DNA from: Candidatus Faecousia faecavium
GTDB taxonomy: Bacteria > Bacillota > Clostridia > Oscillospirales > Oscillospiraceae
Assembly: GCA_018712645.1 (NCBI GenBank)
Contig: DVGO01000004.1
Span: 1-32,523 of the forward strand
Length of the DNA: 32,523 bases
Direction of reading: 5' to 3'
Shown here one piece after another: positions 7,105 to 13,497 of the stretch. Under the pieces are notes generated by a model, which worked only from the letters and a program-made list of their open reading frames with translations, searched no databases and was not told where the DNA came from. Positions within the stretch are counted from its first letter, which is position 1, and each line of letters begins with the position of its first letter. The position numbers were made by a program, and so were the translations under genes.

Positions 7105-8143
7105 TTCTCTGGGCTTTGCGGCGTACGTATCGTCTTTTGACGAAAACCAGCCGATTTGGGAAACCTACGCCCGCCGCAACGCTCCCGTGTTTCTTTCCCT
7201 GCACATCAGCGAGGAATTTTCACCGGATTACTGTGACCGGGTTCGGGAAATCTGCCGCTTTCTCCGGCAGCGGGAGTTTTCCATCATCGCAGATGTCTCC
7301 CCCAAAACTGCCCGGCAGTTTCAGCAGCCGGATCTGTGTGAGCTGGCAAAGTCGCTGGATATCTGGGCACTGCGGGTGGATTACGGCTTTTCTCCGGAGG
7401 AGATTGCCGCTCTGGCTGCCAGAATGCCGGTGGTTGTGAACGCATCCACCACCACCCGGGCAGAGGCGGAAATCATCACAGCCGGCGGCGGTCTGGTGAT
7501 GGCAATGCACAATTTCTATCCCAGACCGGAAACTGGGCTGGATGCAGCCTTCTTCCGGACATCCACCGCCCAGCTGCAGGCGGCAGGGCTGAAGGTTCTG
7601 GCATTCATTCCCGGAGATGCCAAGCTTCGGGGGCCCATGTTCCAGGGCCTTCCCACGCTGGAGCACCACCGCTTCCTGCCGCCCTCTGTCTGCTACGCGG
7701 ATTTGAAGGCAAACTTCCAGGTGGACGGCATTTTCCTGGGAGACCCGGCCCTGTCTGAACGGGAACTTACCCGGATTCAGCGCTATGAGCGGGAAGGTAT
7801 CTGGGAAATTCCTGCCTATCTGGAAGAATCCTGGCACAGCCTGTACGGCAGAGTCTTTACCTGCCGCCCGGATTCTCCAGCGTCGGTGATCCGGTTTGCC
7901 GAGTCCCGGGAGTATTCCTGCCAGGGACAGACCATTTTGCCGGATTGCTGCGTTGCCAGAACCAAAGGCTGCATTACGGTGGACAATGTAAGTTATGGCC
8001 GCTATACCGGTGAGGTTCAGCTTCTGCGCGCAGATCTGCCCGGGGATACCCGGGTCAATGTGATCGGCACCGTGAAGCCCGGCTATGGTTTGCTGGCGGA
8101 CTGTGTGAAAAATGGCCAGCGATTTGTCCTGACCAAAGCATAA
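7097..8143 (+). CDS. mupG: 6-phospho-N-acetylmuramidase MupG (DUF871 family)
   Basis: Cytosolic glycosidase of 348 residues from the DUF871 family, characterised in Staphylococcus aureus as MupG, which splits MurNAc-6-phosphate-GlcNAc after PTS import. The N-terminal two thirds form the TIM-barrel type domain (SLHISEEF, IIADVSPKTARQF, LRVDYGFSPEEIAAL, VVNASTT, AMHNFYPRPETGLD, FIPGDAKLRGPMFQGLPTLE). A small C-terminal beta domain follows (VDNVSYGRYTGEVQL, NVIGTVKPGYG). The start at 7097 overlaps the murP stop, with a GAGG-type site just upstream, indicating translational coupling. Its presence argues that the transporter takes up the disaccharide, not just free MurNAc. Product MurNAc-6-phosphate feeds MurQ. 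Confidence 0.92.
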   Translation: MLDSLGFAAYVSSFDENQPIWETYARRNAPVFLSLHISEEFSPDYCDRVREICRFLRQREFSIIADVSPKTARQFQQPDLCELAKSLDIWALRVDYGFSPEEIAALAARMPVVVNASTTTRAEAEIITAGGGLVMAMHNFYPRPETGLDAAFFRTSTAQLQAAGLKVLAFIPGDAKLRGPMFQGLPTLEHHRFLPPSVCYADLKANFQVDGIFLGDPALSERELTRIQRYEREGIWEIPAYLEESWHSLYGRVFTCRPDSPASVIRFAESREYSCQGQTILPDCCVARTKGCITVDNVSYGRYTGEVQLLRADLPGDTRVNVIGTVKPGYGLLADCVKNGQRFVLTKA

Positions 8144-8149
8144 CCCCAA

Positions 8150-8186
8150 ACAGGTCACAGTCCCTCGGGACCGTGACCTGTTTTTT
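8150..8186 (+). terminator. Terminator after the MurNAc operon
   Basis: A 15-bp stem with one mismatch (ACAGGTCACAGTCCC with GGGACCGTGACCTGT) is followed by six or more T. It ends only about 20 bases before the HAD gene start, leaving no room for a promoter between them. Confidence 0.88.
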
Positions 8187-8207
8187 AGACAATAGAAGGA
8201 GTATACC

Positions 8208-9038
8208 ATGAAATTTTCTCTGCTTGCCATGGATTTGGACGGAACTGCTCTGCAGCCGGACGGCGTATCTTTTTCTCCCCGGCTGATGGCCGCCCTGGAG
8301 GAGGTGCACCGCCGGGGGACTCTGGTTGTGCCCACCACCGGACGTCCCTATGCCATGCTTCCGCCGGTGCTGAAAGAAAAACATGACTGGCTGCGCTACG
8401 CCATCGTATGTGACGGAAGTGAGATTCGCCGTATGGATACGGGAGAATGCGTGCTGGGATATTACCTGCCCCGGCAGACCATTCAGGATCTGATCGACCT
8501 GGCGGATGACTTTGACCTGCCCCTGGAAATTTCTGCTCAAAACCAGCTGTACCTGACCCGGAAAAGTTGGCAGATGCAGCAGCCATACGCCCAGAAGATT
8601 CCCTACCATGTCCATACCATCCTGCCTCAATTCGGCGTGGTTTCGGAAGACGCTTCTGGTTTTGCTGAAAATTTCGGAGGAATCGCGGATAAAATCAATT
8701 TGCCCGTTGTGGAGCCGGAGAAAAAGGAACGGGTGCTTCAGGCCCTGTCGGAAGTATCTGTCCAGGCAGTCTGGTGCGGAGCAAGCAGTCTGGAGATTAC
8801 CCATCCGGAAGCTTCCAAGGGCAAAACCCTGAGGGCGCTGTGTCGGCTTCTGCAAATTCCGCCGGAGCAGACCTTAGCCATGGGAGACAGCGGCAACGAT
8901 CTTTCCATGCTGCAATCGGCGGGATTTTCGGTGGCAATGGGCAATGCTCCGGACTTCGTCAAGCAGAGCGCCATGGCCGTCACGGATACCAACGTCCAGG
9001 ACGGTGCAGCCAAGGCAATCGAAACCTATCTTCTATAA
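8208..9038 (+). CDS. HAD superfamily sugar-phosphate phosphatase, Cof type (IIB)
   Basis: Probable cytosolic phosphatase of 276 residues. All four HAD motifs are visible: motif I DLDGT (Asp9 nucleophile, Asp11), motif II VPTTGRP (about 36-42), the lysine motif in EASKGKTLRAL, and motif III/IV GDSGNDLSML. A large cap domain lies between motifs II and III (about 85-190), as in Cof/YidA-type enzymes that dephosphorylate sugar phosphates or pyridoxal phosphate. GAAGGAG fixes the start. It follows the MurNAc operon on the same strand but behind a strong terminator, so its expression depends on read-through or an undetected promoter. A role in removing accumulated sugar phosphates from the MurNAc pathway is possible but unproven. 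Confidence 0.9.
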   Translation: MKFSLLAMDLDGTALQPDGVSFSPRLMAALEEVHRRGTLVVPTTGRPYAMLPPVLKEKHDWLRYAIVCDGSEIRRMDTGECVLGYYLPRQTIQDLIDLADDFDLPLEISAQNQLYLTRKSWQMQQPYAQKIPYHVHTILPQFGVVSEDASGFAENFGGIADKINLPVVEPEKKERVLQALSEVSVQAVWCGASSLEITHPEASKGKTLRALCRLLQIPPEQTLAMGDSGNDLSMLQSAGFSVAMGNAPDFVKQSAMAVTDTNVQDGAAKAIETYLL

Positions 9039-9044
9039 AAAACC

Positions 9045-9079
9045 AACCGGGACGGCATTGCGCACCGTCCCGGTTTTTT
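9045..9079. terminator. Bidirectional terminator between the HAD gene and spoVAC
   Basis: An 11-bp perfect stem (AACCGGGACGG / CCGTCCCGGTT) is flanked by A6 on the left and T6 on the right, so it works for both of the convergent genes. Confidence 0.92.
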
Positions 9080-9083
9080 GCAC

Positions 9084-9521
9084 TTAAAATAAGCCCCATG
9101 CCCAGTAGATCAGTCCATATACCACACTGGCAGTCAGACCGTATACAATTACCGGCCCGGCAATGGTGAAGATTTTGGAGCCTACACCCAGAATGAACCC
9201 TTCCGTTTTGAATTCCACCGCCGGAGCGCTGATGGAATTGGCAAAACCAGTGATGGGCACCAACGTCCCGGCGCCGGCGTGTTTGGCGATGTTGTCATAC
9301 AGGCTCAGTCCGGTGAGCAAAGCGGACAGAACAATCAAACTGAGAGATCCCGCCAGGGCGGCGGCGTCTGCGTCCAGCCCCCAGAACTGGTAGAGATTTA
9401 CAAACCCCTGCCCCAGGGTGCAAATCAGCCCGCCAATCCAGAAAGCATTCACACAATCTCGCAAAATTGGAGATTTGGGGTTCAGCTCCGCAAGCAGCTG
9501 ACCATATTGTTTTTCCGTCAT
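9084..9521 (-). CDS. spoVAC: Stage V sporulation protein AC
   Basis: Integral membrane protein of 145 residues with about four hydrophobic segments. Family signatures are AFWIGGLICTLGQG near the N-terminus, LSALLTGLSLYDNIAKHAGAGT in the middle, and GFANSISAPAVEFKTEGFILGVGSKIFTIAGPVIVYG. SpoVAC forms a mechanosensitive channel in the spore inner membrane and takes part in dipicolinic acid movement. AGGAGG at 9528-9533 sets the start at 9521. In most spore formers spoVAC sits with spoVAD and spoVAE; here it stands alone between a HAD gene and nagB, although relatives could lie elsewhere in the genome. Its presence supports a spore-forming host. Confidence 0.93.
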   Translation of the reverse strand: MTEKQYGQLLAELNPKSPILRDCVNAFWIGGLICTLGQGFVNLYQFWGLDADAAALAGSLSLIVLSALLTGLSLYDNIAKHAGAGTLVPITGFANSISAPAVEFKTEGFILGVGSKIFTIAGPVIVYGLTASVVYGLIYWAWGLF

Positions 9522-9595
9522 AACCATTCCTCCTGGAGTTATATTTCCCAAAGGATGGGCTTTGATACGAGATAGAAGCGGAATATTGGCTGTTG

Positions 9596-9627
9596 AAAAC
9601 GGCCGCACCAAAATGGTACGGCCGTTT
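9596..9627 (-). terminator. nagB terminator
   Basis: On the minus strand ACGGCCGTACC pairs with GGTGCGGCCGT (one G-U pair) around an ATTTT loop and is followed by TTTTC. It lies just past the nagB stop and ahead of spoVAC. Confidence 0.82.
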
Positions 9628-9649
9628 GGTAATTTGTAAGATTGCGCGA

Positions 9650-10387
9650 TTACAGCAGATCCTTCACCAGGGACAGAGCAGCCTCGTCAGCTACCAAGGT
9701 GAAGTCGGGATGCAGCTGCAGGATGGAGCCGGGAGCCTGGGGCTTGATGGGGCCGAAGAAGCAATCCTTCACGGCCTGAGCCTTGTTCTCGCCGTTGACC
9801 ACCAGCAGAACCCGCTTTGCCTTCATGATGGAGCCGATGCCCATGGTGTAGGCGTGGGTGGGAACGTCGTCCCGGGTGGCAAAGAAACGGGCGTTGGCGT
9901 CGATGGTGGACTTGGTCAGAGCGACCTTGTTGGTGCCCTTGACGAACTCGTCGGCGGGCTCGTTAAAACCAATGTGACCGTTGGGGCCCAGGCCCAGCAG
10001 CTGCAGGTCAGCACCGCCGAAGGCATCGATCACAGCGTCGTACCGGGCGCACTCAGCCTCGGCATCCGGATTCATACCGTTGGGGATGTTGCAGTTGTTC
10101 TGGTCAATGTTCACATGATCGAACAGGTTGCTGCGCATGAAGTAAGCGTAGCTCTGGTCGTGGTCCTTGGTCAGACCCACATACTCATCCAGGTTCACAG
10201 TCTTGACCTGAGAAAAGTCAAGATCGCCGGACTCGTACTTGGCGATGAGCTCCTTGTAAGTGCCCACAGGGCTGCTGCCGGTAGCCAGACCCAGAACACA
10301 GTCGGGCTTCAGATAAATTTGCGCGGCAATGATGTTGGCAGCCTTCCGGCTGACGTCGTTGTAGTCTTTTGCGCGAATCAGTCTCAT
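9650..10387 (-). CDS. nagB: Glucosamine-6-phosphate deaminase
   Basis: Cytosolic aldose-ketose isomerase/deaminase converting glucosamine-6-phosphate to fructose-6-phosphate and ammonia, 245 residues, typical of the short Firmicute NagB. The phosphate loop LATGSSPVGTY lies at 34-44. The catalytic aspartate is in NLDEYVGL (Asp67), and the active-site block GLGPNGHIGFNEP at 132-144 supplies His138 and Glu143, with Asn136 where E. coli has Asp. AAAGGGG at 10397-10403 supports the start. It is monocistronic with its own terminator. It would handle the amino sugar released by MurQ after NagA deacetylation; no nagA is seen here. Confidence 0.97.
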   Translation of the reverse strand: MRLIRAKDYNDVSRKAANIIAAQIYLKPDCVLGLATGSSPVGTYKELIAKYESGDLDFSQVKTVNLDEYVGLTKDHDQSYAYFMRSNLFDHVNIDQNNCNIPNGMNPDAEAECARYDAVIDAFGGADLQLLGLGPNGHIGFNEPADEFVKGTNKVALTKSTIDANARFFATRDDVPTHAYTMGIGSIMKAKRVLLVVNGENKAQAVKDCFFGPIKPQAPGSILQLHPDFTLVADEAALSLVKDLL

Positions 10388-10435
10388 GGATGAGTACCCC
10401 TTTCGTAATAACGCAGTTTAATGCTTGCTGAGTGT

Positions 10436-10464
10436 ATTGTAACATCATTTTGTATATCTGTATA
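10436..10464 (-). promoter_or_regulatory. Probable nagB promoter
   Basis: On the minus strand, TATACA (10459-10464), 17 bases, TACAAT (10436-10441), 49 bases ahead of the start. The -35 box overlaps a direct repeat of TGTATA (10451-10456 and 10459-10464 on the plus strand), which may be a regulator site. Confidence 0.5.
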
Positions 10465-10553
10465 GTCTTTTTCTGCTTTTCAGTTTAATTCGATACATTT
10501 TTTCTTTTTTTCTGTTCATTATTTTGAACTGGCCTTATTTTATAATTTGATTT

Positions 10554-10587
10554 TGGCACTATAATTATTGCCAGATACCGATATAAT
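10554..10587 (+). promoter_or_regulatory. Possible regulated promoter of the ECF gene
   Basis: TATAAT at 10582-10587 lies 30 bases before the start, but no -35 box is visible at 16-18 bases. An inverted repeat TGGCA-N10-TGCCA (10554-10573) sits across the -35 position, which fits an operator. Weak evidence. Confidence 0.35.
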
Positions 10588-10616
10588 AGCATAAAAAGTT
10601 CGGGAGGTATCGTATT

Positions 10617-11183
10617 ATGGAAAAGAAACAGTCACTTTCCACCAAAGCAATCGTTATGACAGCGCTGATGGCAGCGCTGACTATGGTAGGCTCTGCCATG
10701 CGGATTGTGCTGCCGCTGAGCATTGGGGGCACTACGGCCTTTCACCTGGGCAACATTTTCTGCGCCTTGTCTGGTATTTTGCTGGGGCCTTGGCTGGGTG
10801 GTTTGGCAGCCGGTCTGGGTTCGGCGATTTATGACATTTTGTCCATGTACATTGACGAGTGCTGGATTACCTTTTTGACCAAGGGTGCTTATGGTTTGGC
10901 AGCGGGACTGGTGTTCTGGTATGGGAAAAAGGGCTGGCATTATGGCCGGGCAACCCTGGCAACTACTACGGGAGCCCTGGTGTACGCGGCGCTGTATCTG
11001 GCGAAGAGCTTTTTCTATAACGGTATGTTTAAAGAGGGACTGGTTCCCCAGGCGGCTGCACTGACGCTGGTGGGAAAGCTGCCTGCCACCGTTTTCAATG
11101 CGGTGATCGCCATCATCTGCGCACCCATTCTGGCCCTGGCCATCCACTCCGCGCTGAAGAGAAATCATCTGGAATTAGAATAG
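10617..11183 (+). CDS. ECF transporter S component, substrate unknown
   Basis: Membrane protein of 188 residues with about five or six hydrophobic segments. It has the typical substrate-binding (S) subunit pattern of energy-coupling factor vitamin transporters: an N-terminal helix with small residues (IVMTALMAALTMVGSAMRIVLP) and then the loop FHLGNIFCALSGILLGPWLGGLAAGLGSAIYDIL. It would associate with a shared EcfA-EcfA'-EcfT module, not in this window. GGGAGGT upstream supports the start. It stands alone, so neither pathway genes nor a recognisable riboswitch reveal the substrate. Group II ECF S component is a confident call; thiamine-precursor, pantothenate or queuosine-precursor specificity cannot be chosen. 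Confidence 0.88.
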   Translation: MEKKQSLSTKAIVMTALMAALTMVGSAMRIVLPLSIGGTTAFHLGNIFCALSGILLGPWLGGLAAGLGSAIYDILSMYIDECWITFLTKGAYGLAAGLVFWYGKKGWHYGRATLATTTGALVYAALYLAKSFFYNGMFKEGLVPQAAALTLVGKLPATVFNAVIAIICAPILALAIHSALKRNHLELE

Positions 11184-11231
11184 GGGAGATAAGCTTACAC
11201 TCTGTCTTTTACAGGAAGCACGAGGAACAAG

Positions 11232-11749
11232 ATGGTACTGAAAACACAAAGACTGACCATCCGACCGGTCACAGCAGATGATTGGAAAAGCATAAAGGAA
11301 ATTTGGATAGACTTTCATAATTCCGCCTTTTCTAAGTATGATCGGCCTCATGATACGGATGATGGGGCTGTCCGCGAAAGAATATCCAAGTGGGCGGCAG
11401 CAAACAGAGGCACTGAGCATATGTTTTTTGCCATTTGTTTGAATGGAACAGTGATTGGATATAGCGCCTTCAATATTAGGGAAAATGGATATGAGATGGG
11501 CTATTGTTTCCATTCAGCATTCCATGGGAAAGGCTATGCCAACGAAAGTCACTTGGCACTGTTGGATTATATGCGGAAGTTGGGGGTTACAGGCTTACAG
11601 CAGGTACAGCACTTCAGAATGAACCTTCGGTCACGTTCCTGAAAGCATTGGGCTTTTCATTGACAGAAACGGAAAAGGTGTCATTTTATAAAGATGAGCA
11701 TGGCGAGGATGTCGTGTTTGATGGTGGTATCTTTGCATTGCTGCTGTAA
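11232..11749 (+). pseudogene. GNAT family N-acetyltransferase interrupted by a frameshift
   Basis: The first 120 or so codons from the ATG at 11232 (GAGGAA site upstream) read as the N-terminal part of a RimJ/RimL-like GNAT: LKTQRLTIRPVTADDW, EHMFFAICLNGTVIGYSAFN and EMGYCFHSAFHGKGYANES, the last covering the acetyl-CoA loop. The frame then runs into unrelated residues and stops at 11642. The missing C-terminus (LTAGTALQNEPSVTFLKALGF and a terminal strand) is intact in the -1 frame up to 11749. The change of frame falls at about 11583-11592, next to a run of five G, and fits loss of one base. It is either a recent pseudogene or a homopolymer sequencing error. An acetyl acceptor cannot be guessed. 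Confidence 0.85.
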
Positions 11750-11770
11750 TGACATTATTGTAGAGAAAAA

Positions 11771-11808
11771 TACAGGTCGGCAGAACCGTTTGGATATGCC
11801 GACCTGTA
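11771..11808. terminator. Perfect 12-bp hairpin after the acetyltransferase
   Basis: TACAGGTCGGCA (11771-11782) pairs with TGCCGACCTGTA (11797-11808) around 14 bases. The A-rich run just before it gives a U-tract only for minus-strand transcripts; on the plus strand no T-run follows, so in that direction it is just a stable structure. Confidence 0.6.
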
Positions 11809-11827
11809 ACAGTGGTACTGTTTCGTA

Positions 11828-11858
11828 ACGGTCTGCCTTCGGGCGGGCCGTATTTTTT
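11828..11858 (+). terminator. Intrinsic terminator with UUCG tetraloop
   Basis: ACGGTCTGCC (11828-11837) pairs with GGCGGGCCGT (11842-11851), including two G-U pairs, around TTCG, and ATTTTTTG follows. It ends transcription from the ECF/acetyltransferase side. Confidence 0.82.
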
Positions 11859-11903
11859 GGGGGAATTTGGCGGTCATAATTTTTTTACAAAAAATTTAAT
11901 TAC

Positions 11904-12010
11904 TGATTACCCATGGTTTTTGCTGTATGATATGCTCACATCAACACAAAGCCTGACACACCCAGGCGAAAATGGAGTAAAAATCCGCCCAGGGATTGCC
12001 TTGGTAATCA
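11904..12010. repeat. Inverted-repeat-bounded noncoding segment
   Basis: TGATTACC (11904-11911) and GGTAATCA (12003-12010) are perfect inverted repeats bounding 107 bases. The inner sequence has related words CCCAGGCG and CGCCCAGGG. It might be an RNA structure, a decayed small transposable element, or an intergenic repeat. No flanking target duplication or known riboswitch core is visible. The rest of the 560-base gap (11750-12311) holds two hairpins before it and a promoter with a long leader after it. Confidence 0.35.
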
Positions 12011-12067
12011 AAAAACGACTCTTCATAACCTTAAATAATTCCTAAGATTTACCGGCTTCCTTACGCA

Positions 12068-12097
12068 TTGACATTTGCTATGCAGATGTAGTATAAT
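12068..12097 (+). promoter_or_regulatory. Consensus promoter of the repeat lipoprotein
   Basis: TTGACA (12068-12073), 18 bases, TATAAT (12092-12097): both hexamers perfect. Transcription would start near 12104, about 210 bases ahead of the lipoprotein start, leaving a long untranslated leader or room for a small RNA. Confidence 0.75.
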
Positions 12098-12311
12098 TAC
12101 GCAAAGAATCTGGTAATTGGCGAAATTTTGATGGAAAATATTTATTTTTTTCAATAATCCTTGTGCAAAGTGCTGAAATGGCCTTTCTGTGACAACTGAC
12201 AAATCCAATGGGCCGGTATCTTAACGGCTGTTGTGATTTTGTCTATGGCCATCGCAAGGTGTGATTTAATTTCCGCAAGCCAAACCGTGTTCCCGAGAAA
12301 GGACATCCTTT

Positions 12312-13319
12312 ATGAAGAAGACATATCAAGTGATCCTGTCCGTCCTTCTGGCAGTGCTGCTGCTCAGCGGATGTGTTCGTGGGGAGGCATCACAAGAAAG
12401 TACGGCCCCGGTTGATACCATGCCTACCGAGACCCAGCAGATGTCTCAGCCTCACAAGCAGACGGACCCCTCCGAGACGGAAGAGACAACCCAACCGCAA
12501 ACCGAAACAGAGCCGACACAGGAACTGACTACACCTACGGAGCATACCCACCAATACAGCAAGACGGTGACAGCTCCTACCTGCACCACTGACGGTTTTA
12601 CCACCTATACCTGCCAGTGCGGCTACAGTTACAACAGCAATATGGTGCCGGCATTGGGCCATAGCTGGTCAGACTGGGAAACGATTAAAGATGCAACAGA
12701 AACCGAATCCGGCCTCAAGCGCCGTACCTGCAAGGTATGCGCTGCGGTCCAGGAGGAACCCATTGAACCTGGTACAGAGCCGACGGAGCATGACCATCAG
12801 TATACGGCGGTTGTGACGGATCCTACCTGCACAGCAGAAGGCTATACCACCTACACCTGCGCCTGCGGTCACTCTCATGTGGATGACAAGGTACCTGCCA
12901 AAGGACATGCCTGGGGAGAGTGGGAAACCACCAAACCGGCTACCGAAACTGAGCCGGGTGAGAAACAGCATACCTGCACGGTTTGCGGTGTGACGGAAAA
13001 AGGGGTAATTCCCGTTGAGTGTAAGCATGAGTATACCCAAACGGTGACGGAGCCAACCTGTACAACAGGCGGCTTTACCACCTATACCTGTACCAAATGT
13101 AACTATAGTTACATTGGCAACGACAAGCCTGCTTTGGGTCATAAGTATGGCAATTGGGTAGTTGACAGTGACCCGACGCCCCAGGCTCCGGGCTCAAAGC
13201 ACAGAAGCTGTGAACACTGTGGGGATGTACAAAACGAAACGATTCCTTACACACCCCCGACGGAGCCGACTACACCACCAACCACAGAAGAGACGACGCA
13301 GCCCACGGAGTCTACTTGA
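12312..13319 (+). CDS. Lipoprotein with three cysteine-rich repeats
   Basis: Exported lipoprotein of 335 residues, function unknown. A type II signal peptide with lipobox LLSGC puts the lipidated Cys at 21. Residues 22-78 are a Thr/Glu/Gln/Pro-rich spacer. Three repeats follow (about 80-150, 162-234, 239-311), each with H-x-Y, PTC, GxTTYTC-x(1-2)-C, PALGH- or PAKGH-like and TC-x-VC/SC-x-HC elements. That gives five Cys per repeat (91,101,103,140,143; 173,183,185,222,225; 250,260,263,300,303). The C-terminus is a Pro/Thr tail without a sortase signal. Similar repeats occur in surface proteins of gut Firmicutes. Paired cysteines could bind metal or form disulfides; which one is unknown. GAAAGGA sets the start; a terminator follows. 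Confidence 0.85.
   Translation: MKKTYQVILSVLLAVLLLSGCVRGEASQESTAPVDTMPTETQQMSQPHKQTDPSETEETTQPQTETEPTQELTTPTEHTHQYSKTVTAPTCTTDGFTTYTCQCGYSYNSNMVPALGHSWSDWETIKDATETESGLKRRTCKVCAAVQEEPIEPGTEPTEHDHQYTAVVTDPTCTAEGYTTYTCACGHSHVDDKVPAKGHAWGEWETTKPATETEPGEKQHTCTVCGVTEKGVIPVECKHEYTQTVTEPTCTTGGFTTYTCTKCNYSYIGNDKPALGHKYGNWVVDSDPTPQAPGSKHRSCEHCGDVQNETIPYTPPTEPTTPPTTEETTQPTEST
12549..13244 (+). repeat. Three tandem coding repeats of about 220 bases
   Basis: Copies at about 12549-12761, 12795-13013 and 13026-13244 encode the Cys-rich modules of the lipoprotein. Short words such as ACCACCTATACCTG recur almost unchanged, but the copies have otherwise diverged, so they are not a very recent expansion. Copy 3 has CxxC where copies 1 and 2 have CxC. 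Confidence 0.85.
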
Positions 13320-13328
13320 ACAGTACAG

Positions 13329-13358
13329 AAAAGCACCCGCCCAGTGCGGGTGCTTTTT
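13329..13358 (+). terminator. Lipoprotein gene terminator
   Basis: AAGCACCCGC pairs with GCGGGTGCTT around a CCAGT loop, followed by TTTTT; flanking A/T add further pairs. It lies 11 bases past the stop. Confidence 0.92.
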
Positions 13359-13431
13359 GCTGAAAGAAGGCCGGCGTAACTGGAAAACTTCCAGAAAAAC
13401 GGCGCTCAATTGCGGTATCCATAACTTCCTG

Positions 13432-13461
13432 TTTACAGAAGACGGTGGAATGTGGTATGAT
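13432..13461 (+). promoter_or_regulatory. Promoter of the exonuclease gene
   Basis: TTTACA (13432-13437), 18 bases, TATGAT (13456-13461) preceded by TGG (extended -10). Confidence 0.6.
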
Positions 13462-13497
13462 ACTTAAAAGGATAAAATGAACACAGAGGTTGTTGCA

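Noticed and set aside
10553..10573. Sigma-54-like word (TTGGCAC...TTGCC) ahead of the ECF gene
   Set aside because: The distance between the GG and GC elements is too long for a -24/-12 promoter; it reads better as an inverted repeat.
11904..12010. Riboswitch
   Set aside because: Compared by eye with fluoride, c-di-GMP, tetrahydrofolate and other common classes; none of their core motifs is present, and it is not placed directly before a gene.
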